Shown here: positions 8,916-15,655 of the stretch, one piece after another
Position numbering within the stretch: the stretch's first letter is position 1
Layout: the number at the start of each line of letters is the position of its first letter
Assembly (NCBI GenBank): GCA_041946685.1
Contig: JBHGAV010000050.1
Location: forward strand, 1 to 30,925
Reading direction: 5' to 3'
From: JBHGAV01 sp041946685
GTDB taxonomy: Bacteria > Acidobacteriota > Terriglobia > Bryobacterales > Bryobacteraceae
Length of the DNA: 30,925 nucleotides
Notes under the pieces: model-generated
Told to the model about the DNA's origin: nothing
Seen by the model: the letters and a program-made list of their open reading frames with translations, nothing else
Databases searched by the model: none
Translations under genes and position numbers: made by a program

Positions 8916-8949
8916 TGTGGTAGCGCCCGCGCGGGGGGGCGCTACCACA
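8916..8949. terminator. Bidirectional hairpin between converging genes
   Basis: TGTGGTAGCGCCC (8916-8928) and its exact reverse complement (8937-8949) form a 13-bp stem with an eight-base G/C loop. It lies in the 52-bp gap between the end of the receptor/M16 run (8905) and the stop of the minus-strand isomerase-like gene (8958). A run of T is absent, so it may act by structure alone, protect the mRNA 3' end, or be a dispersed palindromic repeat. Confidence 0.65.
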
Positions 8950-8957
8950 TCTCAGCG

Positions 8958-9977
8958 TCAAGATCTAAACACGATCCCCTGCTTCTGCAAATACTCCTTA
9001 GCGACTCGGGCGGTCTCGACGGCGGTCAACGGCATATTACGGCTGCTGTCCAGCTCGACCATGGTCATTCCGGCCATCTTCCTGCCTTCCATCAGGTCGA
9101 GGATCGCCGGGATATTGACCTTGCCCTGGCCCAGCGGGCAGTAGCCGACGTAGTGCTCACCCCCGTTGAAATCCTTGATATGGAAGTGCTCGATCAACGG
9201 CAAGAAGTCCTTCACAACCTGGACCGGGTCCACGCCGGCCTTCTGCAACTGGCCGATATCGGGGCCGAACTTCACATATCGCGTATCCACGGCTTCCATC
9301 ACGGCGTAGACTTCGTCCCGGAATTCCACCGTGGTGCCGGTGTGCTGATGCAGGACACCAACGATGCCGATATCCGCCAGGGCTTTGGATACCTCGTTCA
9401 AGGTTGTCACGATATCAGCCTTCACGGCGTTGAAGTTGAAGTCCCTGCCCCTCCCATTCGGGCCGATGACCGCAATTGTTCCCCCATACTTCTTGACGAG
9501 CCCCCCCCAACGCAACATCTGCTGGATCTCGTCTTTTCGCCGCCTGGGGTCCGACAAGTTACAGCCGCAGTAAGCCGAAATGAGGGGCAGCTTGTACTTT
9601 TCCAGAAGAGGACCCAGCCCGCCGTGCTCCTCCATGCCTTCGATCTGCCAACTGAACAGCTCCAGGCCGTGGTAGCCGAGGCCGGCGATGTCCCGGATGA
9701 TGGTCTCAATCGCCTCGGGGTTCGCCTGCGGGCCCGCCCGCCGCGCAGGAGCGGCTCCTTGCGGGCCTGCGCCCTGGCCGGGAGGACCGCCTTGCGGGCC
9801 TCCACCCATTCCGGGAGGGCCACCCTGGGGCGCCCGGCCGGTGGGAAACATGGGCCACGTAATCCCGGTATGACCGATCTTCAGCGTCCTTGCCGCTGCC
9901 GGCGCGGCGTGTGGCAGCGCACCCACAGCGAGCGCGGCGGTCTTGCAGAAGTCACGGCGATTGAATTTAGATCTCAT
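8958..9977 (-). CDS. Tat-exported sugar phosphate isomerase/epimerase-like TIM barrel protein
   Basis: The 339-aa protein begins with a twin-arginine signal (Asn-Arg-Arg-Asp-Phe-Cys-Lys, then a hydrophobic Ala-rich stretch to about residue 29), so it should be exported folded. The rest resembles the xylose-isomerase-like TIM barrel family: Gly-Tyr-His-Gly-Leu-Glu-Leu near residue 100, a His-Gln-His segment mid-protein, a His-Ile-Lys-Asp-Phe segment and a late Glu-Leu-Asp, all positioned like metal and substrate ligands. The substrate is not predictable; such exported members are frequent in acidobacteria and planctomycetes. Between the first strand and first helix sits a Gly/Pro/Gln-rich tandem repeat (residues 49-85). 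The gene start overlaps the stop of the cyclophilin gene upstream (ATGA). Confidence 0.88.
   Translation of the reverse strand: MRSKFNRRDFCKTAALAVGALPHAAPAAARTLKIGHTGITWPMFPTGRAPQGGPPGMGGGPQGGPPGQGAGPQGAAPARRAGPQANPEAIETIIRDIAGLGYHGLELFSWQIEGMEEHGGLGPLLEKYKLPLISAYCGCNLSDPRRRKDEIQQMLRWGGLVKKYGGTIAVIGPNGRGRDFNFNAVKADIVTTLNEVSKALADIGIVGVLHQHTGTTVEFRDEVYAVMEAVDTRYVKFGPDIGQLQKAGVDPVQVVKDFLPLIEHFHIKDFNGGEHYVGYCPLGQGKVNIPAILDLMEGRKMAGMTMVELDSSRNMPLTAVETARVAKEYLQKQGIVFRS
9723..9833 (-). repeat. Coding tandem repeat, Pro-Gln-Gly-Gly-Pro-Pro-Gly type
   Basis: Inside the isomerase-like gene, roughly three copies of an 11-residue unit (Pro-Gln-Gly-Gly-Pro-Pro-Gly-x-Gly-x-Gly, about 33 bp each) follow one another, the last one decayed. 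The segment is low in complexity and very GC-rich, and is placed as a loop after the first barrel strand. Confidence 0.75.
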
Positions 9978-10600
9978 TGAATCCTTCCCGTCTTGATGTA
10001 ATCCAGGCGCGGAAAGCTGCGCTCCAGGTACTCGTTGCCTTCCTCCCTGATTCTACTCTGCTCCGGGCCTGCGCCGCCAGGCGGCGCGTCGCCGTAGCCC
10101 TTGAAAAGCTGGTCGACCACATCCATGCCGCTCACCACCTTGCCGAACGGCGCAAAGCCCATCGTGTCGAGGCGGAAGTTGTCCTGGAGGTTGATGAAAA
10201 CCTGCGTGGTCCGGGTCGCGGGGCCGGCCATGGCAAACGAGAGAGTCCCGCGTGCATTGTTCTGCGTGACTGGATCGTCGGGTATGTACATCGTGCTCCA
10301 GTAGCGATCAGCGGCGGGGTCGCCTTTCAATCCAAACTGGACGACGAATCGGGGGACCACGCGGTAGAAGCGCGCTCCATCGTAGAAGTTCTTAGAAACA
10401 AGCTCGTAGAATCTGTCGGCGCCGCGGGGAGCCCAGGCGCGGGTGACCTCGACGACGAATGCGCCTTTGGTCGTCTCGAACGCCACCCGGTAGGTATCGG
10501 GGGCTTGCTTGGGCGTGGCCTTGGCGGGCTCGGCGGGCCGGTCACCGCCGCAGGCGGTCAGAAACAACGTGGAGAGGGCAGCCAGGAAACGAAGCTTCAT
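9974..10600 (-). CDS. Cyclophilin-type peptidyl-prolyl cis-trans isomerase, lipoprotein
   Basis: From the ATG at 10600 (a GTG lies just upstream) the 208-aa protein has a lipoprotein signal with lipobox Leu-Thr-Ala-Cys-Gly-Gly, a Pro/Ala/Lys linker, and then a cyclophilin domain. Family segments visible are Thr-Thr-Lys-Gly-x-Phe-Val-Val-Glu-Val, Ala-Pro-x-Gly-Ala-Asp-Arg-Phe-Tyr-Glu-Leu, Phe-Tyr-Arg-Val-Val-Pro-x-Phe-Val-Val-Gln, Gly-Thr-Leu-Ser-Phe-Ala-Met, a Gln-Val-Phe-Ile-Asn segment and Phe-Gly-Lys-Val. It should catalyse proline isomerisation during folding of envelope proteins. It is the first gene of a two-gene minus-strand unit, overlaps the Tat-exported isomerase-like gene by four bases, and is divergent from the LysR gene. 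Confidence 0.93.
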   Translation of the reverse strand: MKLRFLAALSTLFLTACGGDRPAEPAKATPKQAPDTYRVAFETTKGAFVVEVTRAWAPRGADRFYELVSKNFYDGARFYRVVPRFVVQFGLKGDPAADRYWSTMYIPDDPVTQNNARGTLSFAMAGPATRTTQVFINLQDNFRLDTMGFAPFGKVVSGMDVVDQLFKGYGDAPPGGAGPEQSRIREEGNEYLERSFPRLDYIKTGRIQ

Positions 10601-10649
10601 CACTGGGATGATGCGCTGGTGGTGCAGGAAATGTCAAGATGTAGAGTCG

Positions 10650-11573
10650 ATGGATCTGGACCAGCTACATACGTTCCTCGAGATCGTCCGGCTGAAGAGC
10701 TTCTCCAAGGCCGCCGAGACGTGCTTCCGGACGCAGCCGGCCATCAGCGCCCAGGTGCGGCAGCTCGAGCAGGAGTTGAACACGTCGCTGTTCGACCGGC
10801 TGGGAACCAGGATCGCTTTGACGCCCGCAGGCAGGATCTTCGCCGAATACGCCGAGCAGATTCTCGACCTGCGCCGGCGGGCGCAGGACGCGATCAACGA
10901 ACTGGAACGCGTGCCCAGGGGCGCGCTGATGATCGCCGCCAACGAGGCGACCTGCATGTACGTGCTGCCCCGGGTCTTCTCCGAATACGCCAAGCGGTTC
11001 CCAAATGTGCAACTGCTCGTGGACCGGCAGTATGGGGGCAAGGTGGTCCAGGCGGTCATGGAGAGCCAGGCGGACTTTGGTTTCACACAACTTCCGGTGC
11101 AGGAGCGCAAGCTCCAGGTGATCAAGGTGCATTCCGATGAGCTCAAGCTCATCCTGCCGCCCGGACATCCTCTGGCGGGCAAGGACTCCGTAGGCTGCCA
11201 GGACCTGGTGGGGCACACGCTGCTACTTCCCAAGAGCGGCGCAACGCGGTCCCGCTTGAACGGCTGGCTGGAGCTGGTAGAGGATATCATCCAAGTCTCC
11301 ATGGAGCTGGATTCCACCGAGATGATCAAGCGGTTCGTCATGGCGGGGCTGGGGGTTTCCTTTGTCGCCGAAACCCACTGTCTCGAAGAGGTGAAGGCCG
11401 GCCGCCTGATTGCCCGGCCGCTGGCCCCGGAGCCATTGACCCGTCAGATCGGCCTGGTCTACCGAAGGGACAAGGCTCTCTCCCGGGCGGCGTTGGGGTT
11501 CATCGACGCGGTGCTGGAGCTGACCGGCCGGGGCACGACGGAGCCCGCGCGGAGGCCGGCGGCAGGAGCCTAG
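10650..11573 (+). CDS. LysR family transcriptional regulator
   Basis: The natural start is the ATG at 10650 (307 aa), because the LysR winged helix-turn-helix begins at once: Met-Asp-Leu-Asp-Gln-Leu-x-Thr-Phe, Ser-Phe-Ser-Lys-Ala-Ala-Glu, Gln-Pro-Ala-Ile-Ser-Ala-Gln-Val, Leu-Phe-Asp-Arg and Leu-Thr-Pro-Ala-Gly within residues 1-60. A linker helix and a two-lobed effector domain follow, with a Phe-Val-Met-Ala-Gly-Leu-Gly-Val-Ser-Phe segment near residue 230 typical of the second lobe. The ligand is unknown. It starts 49 bp from the divergent cyclophilin gene, so it may control that unit, as LysR regulators often do with divergent neighbours. No clear T-N11-A operator was picked out. Confidence 0.95.
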   Translation: MDLDQLHTFLEIVRLKSFSKAAETCFRTQPAISAQVRQLEQELNTSLFDRLGTRIALTPAGRIFAEYAEQILDLRRRAQDAINELERVPRGALMIAANEATCMYVLPRVFSEYAKRFPNVQLLVDRQYGGKVVQAVMESQADFGFTQLPVQERKLQVIKVHSDELKLILPPGHPLAGKDSVGCQDLVGHTLLLPKSGATRSRLNGWLELVEDIIQVSMELDSTEMIKRFVMAGLGVSFVAETHCLEEVKAGRLIARPLAPEPLTRQIGLVYRRDKALSRAALGFIDAVLELTGRGTTEPARRPAAGA

Positions 11574-11615
11574 CGGACACCCGGCGGCTTACCGCCGCGC
11601 TATCCTACAAGTCTG

Positions 11616-12494
11616 ATGCGTAAGAAGATCTTGGTGTTGGGCAGCGCCGGACAACTGGGCCAGGAGTTGGTCGCCGAGCTCAGTTCGCGTGGACACTACG
11701 TCACGGGGATGGACCGCGACACGATCGACATCGCCGACCGTTTTCAGGTGGAGGAGTGCATCGGCGCCCTGGATCCCGCCGTCGTCATCAACGCCGCCGC
11801 GTACAACCAGGTGGATGTGGCCGAGAGGGAACCGCAATCCGCCTTCGCCGTCAACGCACTGGCCGTGCGCAACATCGCGATCGCCTGCCGCCAGGTGGAG
11901 GCGCGCCTGGTTCACTATTCCACCGATTATGTGTTTGATGGCACGGCAGGCAGGCCGTATACGGAGGCAGACGCCCCGCGACCCCTGGGCGCATACGGAG
12001 TCTCCAAGCTGGCGGGCGAGTTCTTCGCCAACGGCTACCTGCCGAACTCCCTGATCATCCGAACCTCGGGAGTGTTCGGGCCCGGAGGACTGGACACAGC
12101 GAGGGGGAACTTCCTCGAACTGATGCTGCGCCTGGCGAAGTCGGGCCAGACAATCCGTGTGGTGGAGGACCATGTAGCTTCGCCGGCCTATGCGCCGGCC
12201 CTGGCGGCGCGGACGGCGGACATGGTGGGCAGGGACTTTTCGGGGCTGTTCCACGTCGGGGGCGGAGCACCGATCTCCTGGTTTGAATTCGCGAGACTGA
12301 TATTCAAGGCGGCGGGTGTCACGCCCGAGCTGCGCCCGACCAACGAGCGCGAGTATCGCACGGAGGCTCGCCGTCCCAAGTATTCCGCTCTCTCTAACGC
12401 CAAGATGGAAGCCGCCGGTATCGCACCCATGCCCCCAATGGAACAAGCGGTGCAGGACTACTTCCGGCGGAGGTCGGCCAGGGCGGGTTCTTAG
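11616..12494 (+). CDS. rmlD: dTDP-4-dehydrorhamnose reductase family protein
   Basis: The 292-aa protein has the short-chain dehydrogenase nucleotide-binding motif Gly9-Ser-Ala-Gly-Gln-Leu-Gly15, a Val-Ile-Asn-Ala-Ala-Ala-Tyr segment, the Tyr-Ser-Thr-Asp-Tyr-Val-Phe-Asp-Gly block (Thr103) and the catalytic Tyr127-x-x-x-Lys131. These are the RmlD/RfbD signature, and the length fits. The reaction expected is NAD(P)H reduction of dTDP-4-keto-L-rhamnose to dTDP-L-rhamnose for surface polysaccharide. No rmlA, rmlB or rmlC is present in the window, so a related NDP-sugar reductase role is possible. A five-pair hairpin (11584-11597) sits in the 42-bp gap after lysR. Its stop codon overlaps that of the converging VWFA gene (12491-12494). 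Confidence 0.9.
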   Translation: MRKKILVLGSAGQLGQELVAELSSRGHYVTGMDRDTIDIADRFQVEECIGALDPAVVINAAAYNQVDVAEREPQSAFAVNALAVRNIAIACRQVEARLVHYSTDYVFDGTAGRPYTEADAPRPLGAYGVSKLAGEFFANGYLPNSLIIRTSGVFGPGGLDTARGNFLELMLRLAKSGQTIRVVEDHVASPAYAPALAARTADMVGRDFSGLFHVGGGAPISWFEFARLIFKAAGVTPELRPTNEREYRTEARRPKYSALSNAKMEAAGIAPMPPMEQAVQDYFRRRSARAGS

Positions 12495-13447
12495 GAAGCC
12501 GGGGCGTAGTAGCCTTTGCGCGCCTGGACTTTCAGCCCTTTCTGCTTGGTGCGCACGTCGACGCGCCGGTAAGAACCGTCGCGGGCCGTGTTCGTGGAGA
12601 CGTAGCCGATGGCGTACTGGCTCCTCATCTCCTCCTGGATCTGGCGAAAGATGTCCTCCAGGGTGTTCTTCCGTCCCACCTCGAACATCCGTCCTCCGGT
12701 CTGCTCGGACATCTTCTTGAGGTCGCCGTTGCCGGGAAAGTAAAGCAGCCCCGTGCCCCCGTACGCGCGCGGATCCACATAGTAGATGCTGTAAATGATC
12801 GCATCCGCTTTCTGGGCGGCTTCGATCGCGTCGGCGAGCTTGAGGCGGCTGCCCTGGTCCACGCCGTCGGTGATGACGACCACCGCCTTGCGGCCGACCT
12901 CCGCGCGCAGCTTTTCCGACGTCGCCAGGTAAACGGCGTCGAAGAGAATCGTGCCGCGCGGCGTGTAGACGGTGGGCACCGGCCCCGGCATTGGGGACGA
13001 CGGCGGCGTGTTCAGCCGCAGCCGGTCCAGGGCGTCGCGCAGGAGAACGACCGAATCGGTGTAGTCCTGGAGCAGTTCGGCCTCCGAGCCGAAACTGATC
13101 AGGAATGCCATGTCCTTTTTCTTCAGAACGCTCGAAAAGAACCGCTCGGCAGCCTGCCGCTCGGTTGGGATGAGATTCCTCTGGCTGGCACTCACGTCCA
13201 CCAGCAGACCGATGGTCAAAGGAAGGTCAGTCTCCTTCTCGAAATAGCGGATCTCCTGCGGTTTGCCCTCCTCGGTCACCAAGAAGTCGTCCCTGCCGAG
13301 GTTGCCGACGAGCGCGTTCCGGCTGTCCCTCACGGAGCACAGCAGGTTGACGATGTTCACATCGACCTTGATCGTGGGCAACTCCTGGGGCTGCTGCGCC
13401 GCCAGCAACCCCGCGGCCAGCATGGTGAGCAGGACACGCATATGCAT
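12491..13447 (-). CDS. Secreted VWFA domain protein of acidobacterial type
   Basis: The likely start is the ATG at 13447 or the in-frame ATG at 13441; neither has a clear ribosome binding site. The product (318 aa) has a hydrophobic signal ending Ala-Ala-Gln-Gln, then a short beta region (Ile-Lys-Val-Asp-Val-x-x-Val-x-Leu, Asp-Phe-x-Val-Thr-Glu-Glu-Gly) that usually precedes the VWA domain in acidobacterial VWFA-related proteins. The metal-ion-dependent adhesion site is seen as Asp84-Val-Ser86-Ala-Ser88, with a Thr in the Arg-Gly-Thr-Ile-Leu-Phe-Asp segment and Ile-Thr-Asp-Gly-Val-Asp. It probably binds proteins or the matrix outside the cell; partners are unknown. The C-terminal Tyr-Arg-Arg-Val-Asp-Val segment is also typical. 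It ends tail-to-tail with rmlD, overlapping by four bases. Confidence 0.9.
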   Translation of the reverse strand: MHMRVLLTMLAAGLLAAQQPQELPTIKVDVNIVNLLCSVRDSRNALVGNLGRDDFLVTEEGKPQEIRYFEKETDLPLTIGLLVDVSASQRNLIPTERQAAERFFSSVLKKKDMAFLISFGSEAELLQDYTDSVVLLRDALDRLRLNTPPSSPMPGPVPTVYTPRGTILFDAVYLATSEKLRAEVGRKAVVVITDGVDQGSRLKLADAIEAAQKADAIIYSIYYVDPRAYGGTGLLYFPGNGDLKKMSEQTGGRMFEVGRKNTLEDIFRQIQEEMRSQYAIGYVSTNTARDGSYRRVDVRTKQKGLKVQARKGYYAPAS

Positions 13448-13458
13448 ACAATTGCATA
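13441..13458. promoter_or_regulatory. Small inverted repeat over the VWFA gene start
   Basis: TATGCA (13441-13446) and TGCATA (13453-13458) flank TACAAT, in the divergent gap between the VWFA gene and the DNA glycosylase gene. The palindrome spans the alternative VWFA start codons. The TACAAT centre could be a -10 box for the glycosylase gene, but no good -35 is visible. An operator role is only a possibility. Confidence 0.3.
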
Positions 13459-13492
13459 GAGTTGGACGCCGCGGTGGAGAGAGACGTTTCGC

Positions 13493-14098
13493 ATGCGCAA
13501 AGCCCTGGAAGCCTTGAGCCGCGCCGACCCCGTCATGGGCGGCCTGATCGAGCAAGTAGGTCCTTACAGGATCCGCTACCGGAAACCCGATTTCGAGACG
13601 CTGGTCAAGTCGATCGTCTTCCAGCAACTGAGCGGGAAGGTGGCGGCCAAGATCTTCGACCGCTTGGTGGCTGCGGCAGGCGACGGCAAGCTGACGCCGG
13701 AGTCGGCGTTGAAGCTCACCCCCGCCAAGCTCCGTGCGCTGGGGCTCTCGCGGCAGAAGATCGCCTACATCCGCGACATCGCTCGGCACGCCTGTTCGGG
13801 CGCGATCGACTTTGCCGCCCTCGGCAGCCTCCCGGACGATGAGGTCATCCAGGCGCTCACCGGCCTTAAGGGTGTGGGCGTCTGGACCGCGCATATGTTC
13901 CTGATGTTCGCGCTGCGGCGGAAGGACGTGCTGCCTGTCGGCGACCTGGGCATCCGCGCCGCCGTCAAGAAGGTATACGGCCTGGAAGAGATGCCGTCAC
14001 CGGCGGCGGTCGGCGAGATGGGGGAGAAGTGGCGCCCCTACCGCACTGTGGCGAGCTGGTATCTTTGGCGTAGCCTGGAGCCCAACGCGAACCTGTAG
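13493..14098 (+). CDS. AlkA-type DNA-3-methyladenine glycosylase (HhH-GPD family)
   Basis: The 201-aa protein shows the HhH-GPD fold. Phe-x-x-Leu-Val-Lys-Ser-Ile-Val-Phe-Gln-Gln-Leu-Ser is at residues 34-47. The helix-hairpin-helix reads Leu-x-Gly-Leu-Lys-Gly-Val-Gly-Val-Trp-Thr-Ala at about 122-133, and the catalytic aspartate Asp151 lies in Pro-Val-Gly-Asp-Leu-Gly-Ile-Arg. No iron-sulfur cysteine cluster follows, which fits the AlkA/MAG branch and argues against endonuclease III or MutY. It should excise alkylated purines during base excision repair in the cytoplasm. The length matches the short form without the N-terminal domain of E. coli AlkA. GGAGAG lies shortly upstream of the ATG. It is divergent from the VWFA gene. 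Confidence 0.93.
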   Translation: MRKALEALSRADPVMGGLIEQVGPYRIRYRKPDFETLVKSIVFQQLSGKVAAKIFDRLVAAAGDGKLTPESALKLTPAKLRALGLSRQKIAYIRDIARHACSGAIDFAALGSLPDDEVIQALTGLKGVGVWTAHMFLMFALRRKDVLPVGDLGIRAAVKKVYGLEEMPSPAAVGEMGEKWRPYRTVASWYLWRSLEPNANL

Positions 14099-14133
14099 GC
14101 CGTGTGGCATCCTTGGCAGGATCGGAGGTTCCC

Positions 14134-14274
14134 ACGAACAGAAGGGAGTTTCTGTCGGCGGGTGCGGTGATGGCGGCGCCTGCAATCGAGGCCGCGCAGA
14201 AGAAGCCGCCTGGAAGGGCGTGGATGAAGGCCGGCACGCGGCGGCCACCAGGCCGTTGTGGCCTCCACCGATGA
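14134..14274 (+). pseudogene. 5' remnant of a Tat-exported protein gene with decayed start codon
   Basis: A GGAGG ribosome binding site (14124-14128) stands five bases before ACG (14134), followed by codons for Asn-Arg-Arg-Glu-Phe-Leu-Ser-Ala-Gly-Ala and an Ala/Pro-rich stretch ending Ala-Ala-Gln. This is a typical twin-arginine signal whose ATG has become ACG. The frame continues as Arg-Ala-Trp-Met-Lys-Ala-Gly-Thr, a start seen in exported mannonate-dehydratase-like or isomerase-like proteins (uncertain), and then loses sense at about 14237. After that it reads antisense through another gene's 5' end to a TGA at 14272-14274. The body of the gene is missing. Confidence 0.7.
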
Positions 14275-14320
14275 TCAGGACATCGTGGTGTCGGGGTATG
14301 GTTCCAGTTGTTCGCATCAT
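14237..14320 (-). pseudogene. 5' remnant of a FAD-dependent oxidoreductase gene
   Basis: From tandem ATGs at 14315-14320 the minus strand encodes Asp-Val-Leu-Ile-Ile-Gly-Gly-Gly-His-Asn-Gly-Leu-Val-Ala-Ala, the Rossmann dinucleotide-binding start of phytoene-dehydrogenase-like NAD(P)/FAD oxidoreductases. Similarity stops after Ala-Ala-Ala at about 14237, exactly where the opposing Tat-protein remnant loses sense. The minus frame then reads antisense to that remnant. Only about 28 codons survive of a gene that normally has around 500. Confidence 0.7.
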
Positions 14321-14339
14321 ATCCGGAACCGGACGAAGC

Positions 14340-15557
14340 CTACAGCCGGAAGGTTTCGTCGGCCCACGCGACGGCCGACGAGTACAGCGGGGGTAAAGCC
14401 TCGATCGCCACGCCCAAGGCGCCCGCGCTTTCGACTACTTGGGGCCAGTCCGCGGCCTCGTAGGCCAAGACCAGCTTCCAGAGCCGGGCTGCGGGCTCTT
14501 GTGGGGCGGCCTCCCCAAGAAGGACTCTCTGTGTTTCCGCTTGAAGCCCCAAGCCGTCCAGCAGTTGATCCAGCGGGCGGCCCAGCATGGCATCCAGCAC
14601 GGATACCATTCCCATCAGGAAAAGAGCCCCGGCGCGTGCTCCCAGCCCCGCCGCGCCCGCAAGCAGTTCGCAGAATCGGGCCCGCAACAAAGCCGTGACC
14701 GCCAGCTCGGCCGGCTTGTCGGAGGTGAGGTCCATCAGCGTGACCACCGACAGCCAGCGGCGGATCCCATCTTCCCCAATGAAGAGGAAGGCATGTTCAA
14801 GCGAGTCGATCTCGTGGAGATGGGTGAACAACGCCGAGTTGACAAACCGCAGAAGCTTATAGGACAGCGACGGCTCCCGGGCCACCAGAGCGGACAGATT
14901 CGTGACGTTCATTTCCGTCGCGTGGATCTCCCGCAGGATTTGGAGGTAGTTGAGTTTGAAGCCCGGGATCTGGCGGATGGGGGTGATGACGGGCCTGGAA
15001 AAAAAGTAGCCCTGAAAGTATGTAAAGCCCATCGACTTGGCCCGTTCGAACTCCTCGAACGTCTCCACCTTCTCGGCGATGAACCGGACCCGGCCGCGGT
15101 ATCGATCGAGGATCGCCGCCTGCTGAGCGATGCTGGCGGCGCGCAGGTCTACCTTGATGTACTCCGCATGGGGCACCAGCGGGTACGGTGCGGCCGTGTC
15201 CACAAAGTCGTCTAGCGCGATCCTATAGCCGCGCGATCGCAGCTCGCCGCAGGAGGCGACCACGTGCTCGTCCGGCGCCACCGTCTCCAGGACCTCGATG
15301 ACAGCGGTTTCCGGAGGGATAATGCTTGCTCCGTCGCCGGTCAGCAGCGCACGGGGAAAGTTGATGAAAGCCTGCTTCCCGCCGAGCAACTGCTCGCCCT
15401 CGGAGGAATAGAAAGCGGCGGTGATGACCTTTGAGGTTGCTGTGTTCTCCTCGGTGCCGTCAAAGGAGTTCACCATGCCCGCGCGGAAGAGCAGCTCGTA
15501 GGCAAAGACGCGCTGCTGGCTGTCGAAGATGGGCTGCCGGGCGACGAACAGATCCAC
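14340..15557 (-). CDS. EAL-HDOD (YuxH-like) signalling protein
   Basis: The GTG start at 15557 gives 405 aa. Residues 1-190 form an EAL domain: Val-Ala-Arg-Gln-Pro-Ile-Phe at the start, Tyr-Glu21-Leu-Leu-Phe-Arg in place of Glu-Ala-Leu, Phe-Ile-Asn66-Phe, Glu88, Leu-Asp116-Asp117-Phe, Lys135-Val-Asp, Ala-Glu-Lys-Val-Glu and Gln182-Gly-Tyr-Phe-Phe. The Gly-Thr-Gly after the Asp-Asp-Phe is replaced by Val-Asp-Thr, so loop 6 is degenerate and cyclic-di-GMP hydrolysis is doubtful. Residues about 200-400 are an HDOD domain (Leu-Leu-Arg-Phe-Val-Asn-Ser-Ala). Family members such as CdgJ act in motility or surface signalling as binding proteins. It follows the DUF4276 gene on the same strand with a 98-bp gap in which I see no clear promoter. 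Confidence 0.92.
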   Translation of the reverse strand: MDLFVARQPIFDSQQRVFAYELLFRAGMVNSFDGTEENTATSKVITAAFYSSEGEQLLGGKQAFINFPRALLTGDGASIIPPETAVIEVLETVAPDEHVVASCGELRSRGYRIALDDFVDTAAPYPLVPHAEYIKVDLRAASIAQQAAILDRYRGRVRFIAEKVETFEEFERAKSMGFTYFQGYFFSRPVITPIRQIPGFKLNYLQILREIHATEMNVTNLSALVAREPSLSYKLLRFVNSALFTHLHEIDSLEHAFLFIGEDGIRRWLSVVTLMDLTSDKPAELAVTALLRARFCELLAGAAGLGARAGALFLMGMVSVLDAMLGRPLDQLLDGLGLQAETQRVLLGEAAPQEPAARLWKLVLAYEAADWPQVVESAGALGVAIEALPPLYSSAVAWADETFRL

Positions 15558-15655
15558 GGATCTCGCCGGTGGTTCGCCGGAACGCGGACCGGGGCCTCCG
15601 TACTTTCATATCGGTCCTAGACGGCCGCGTTTGAGCGAGGCGCCGGGGTGGCTGC

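Noticed and set aside
11584..11597. Small hairpin GGCGG-CTTA-CCGCC between lysR and rmlD as a terminator
   Set aside because: A five-pair stem without a U-tract is expected by chance in DNA this GC-rich.
12491..12494. Overlapping stop codons of rmlD and the VWFA gene as a regulatory device
   Set aside because: Four-base tail-to-tail overlaps are common in compact bacterial genomes and need no special explanation.
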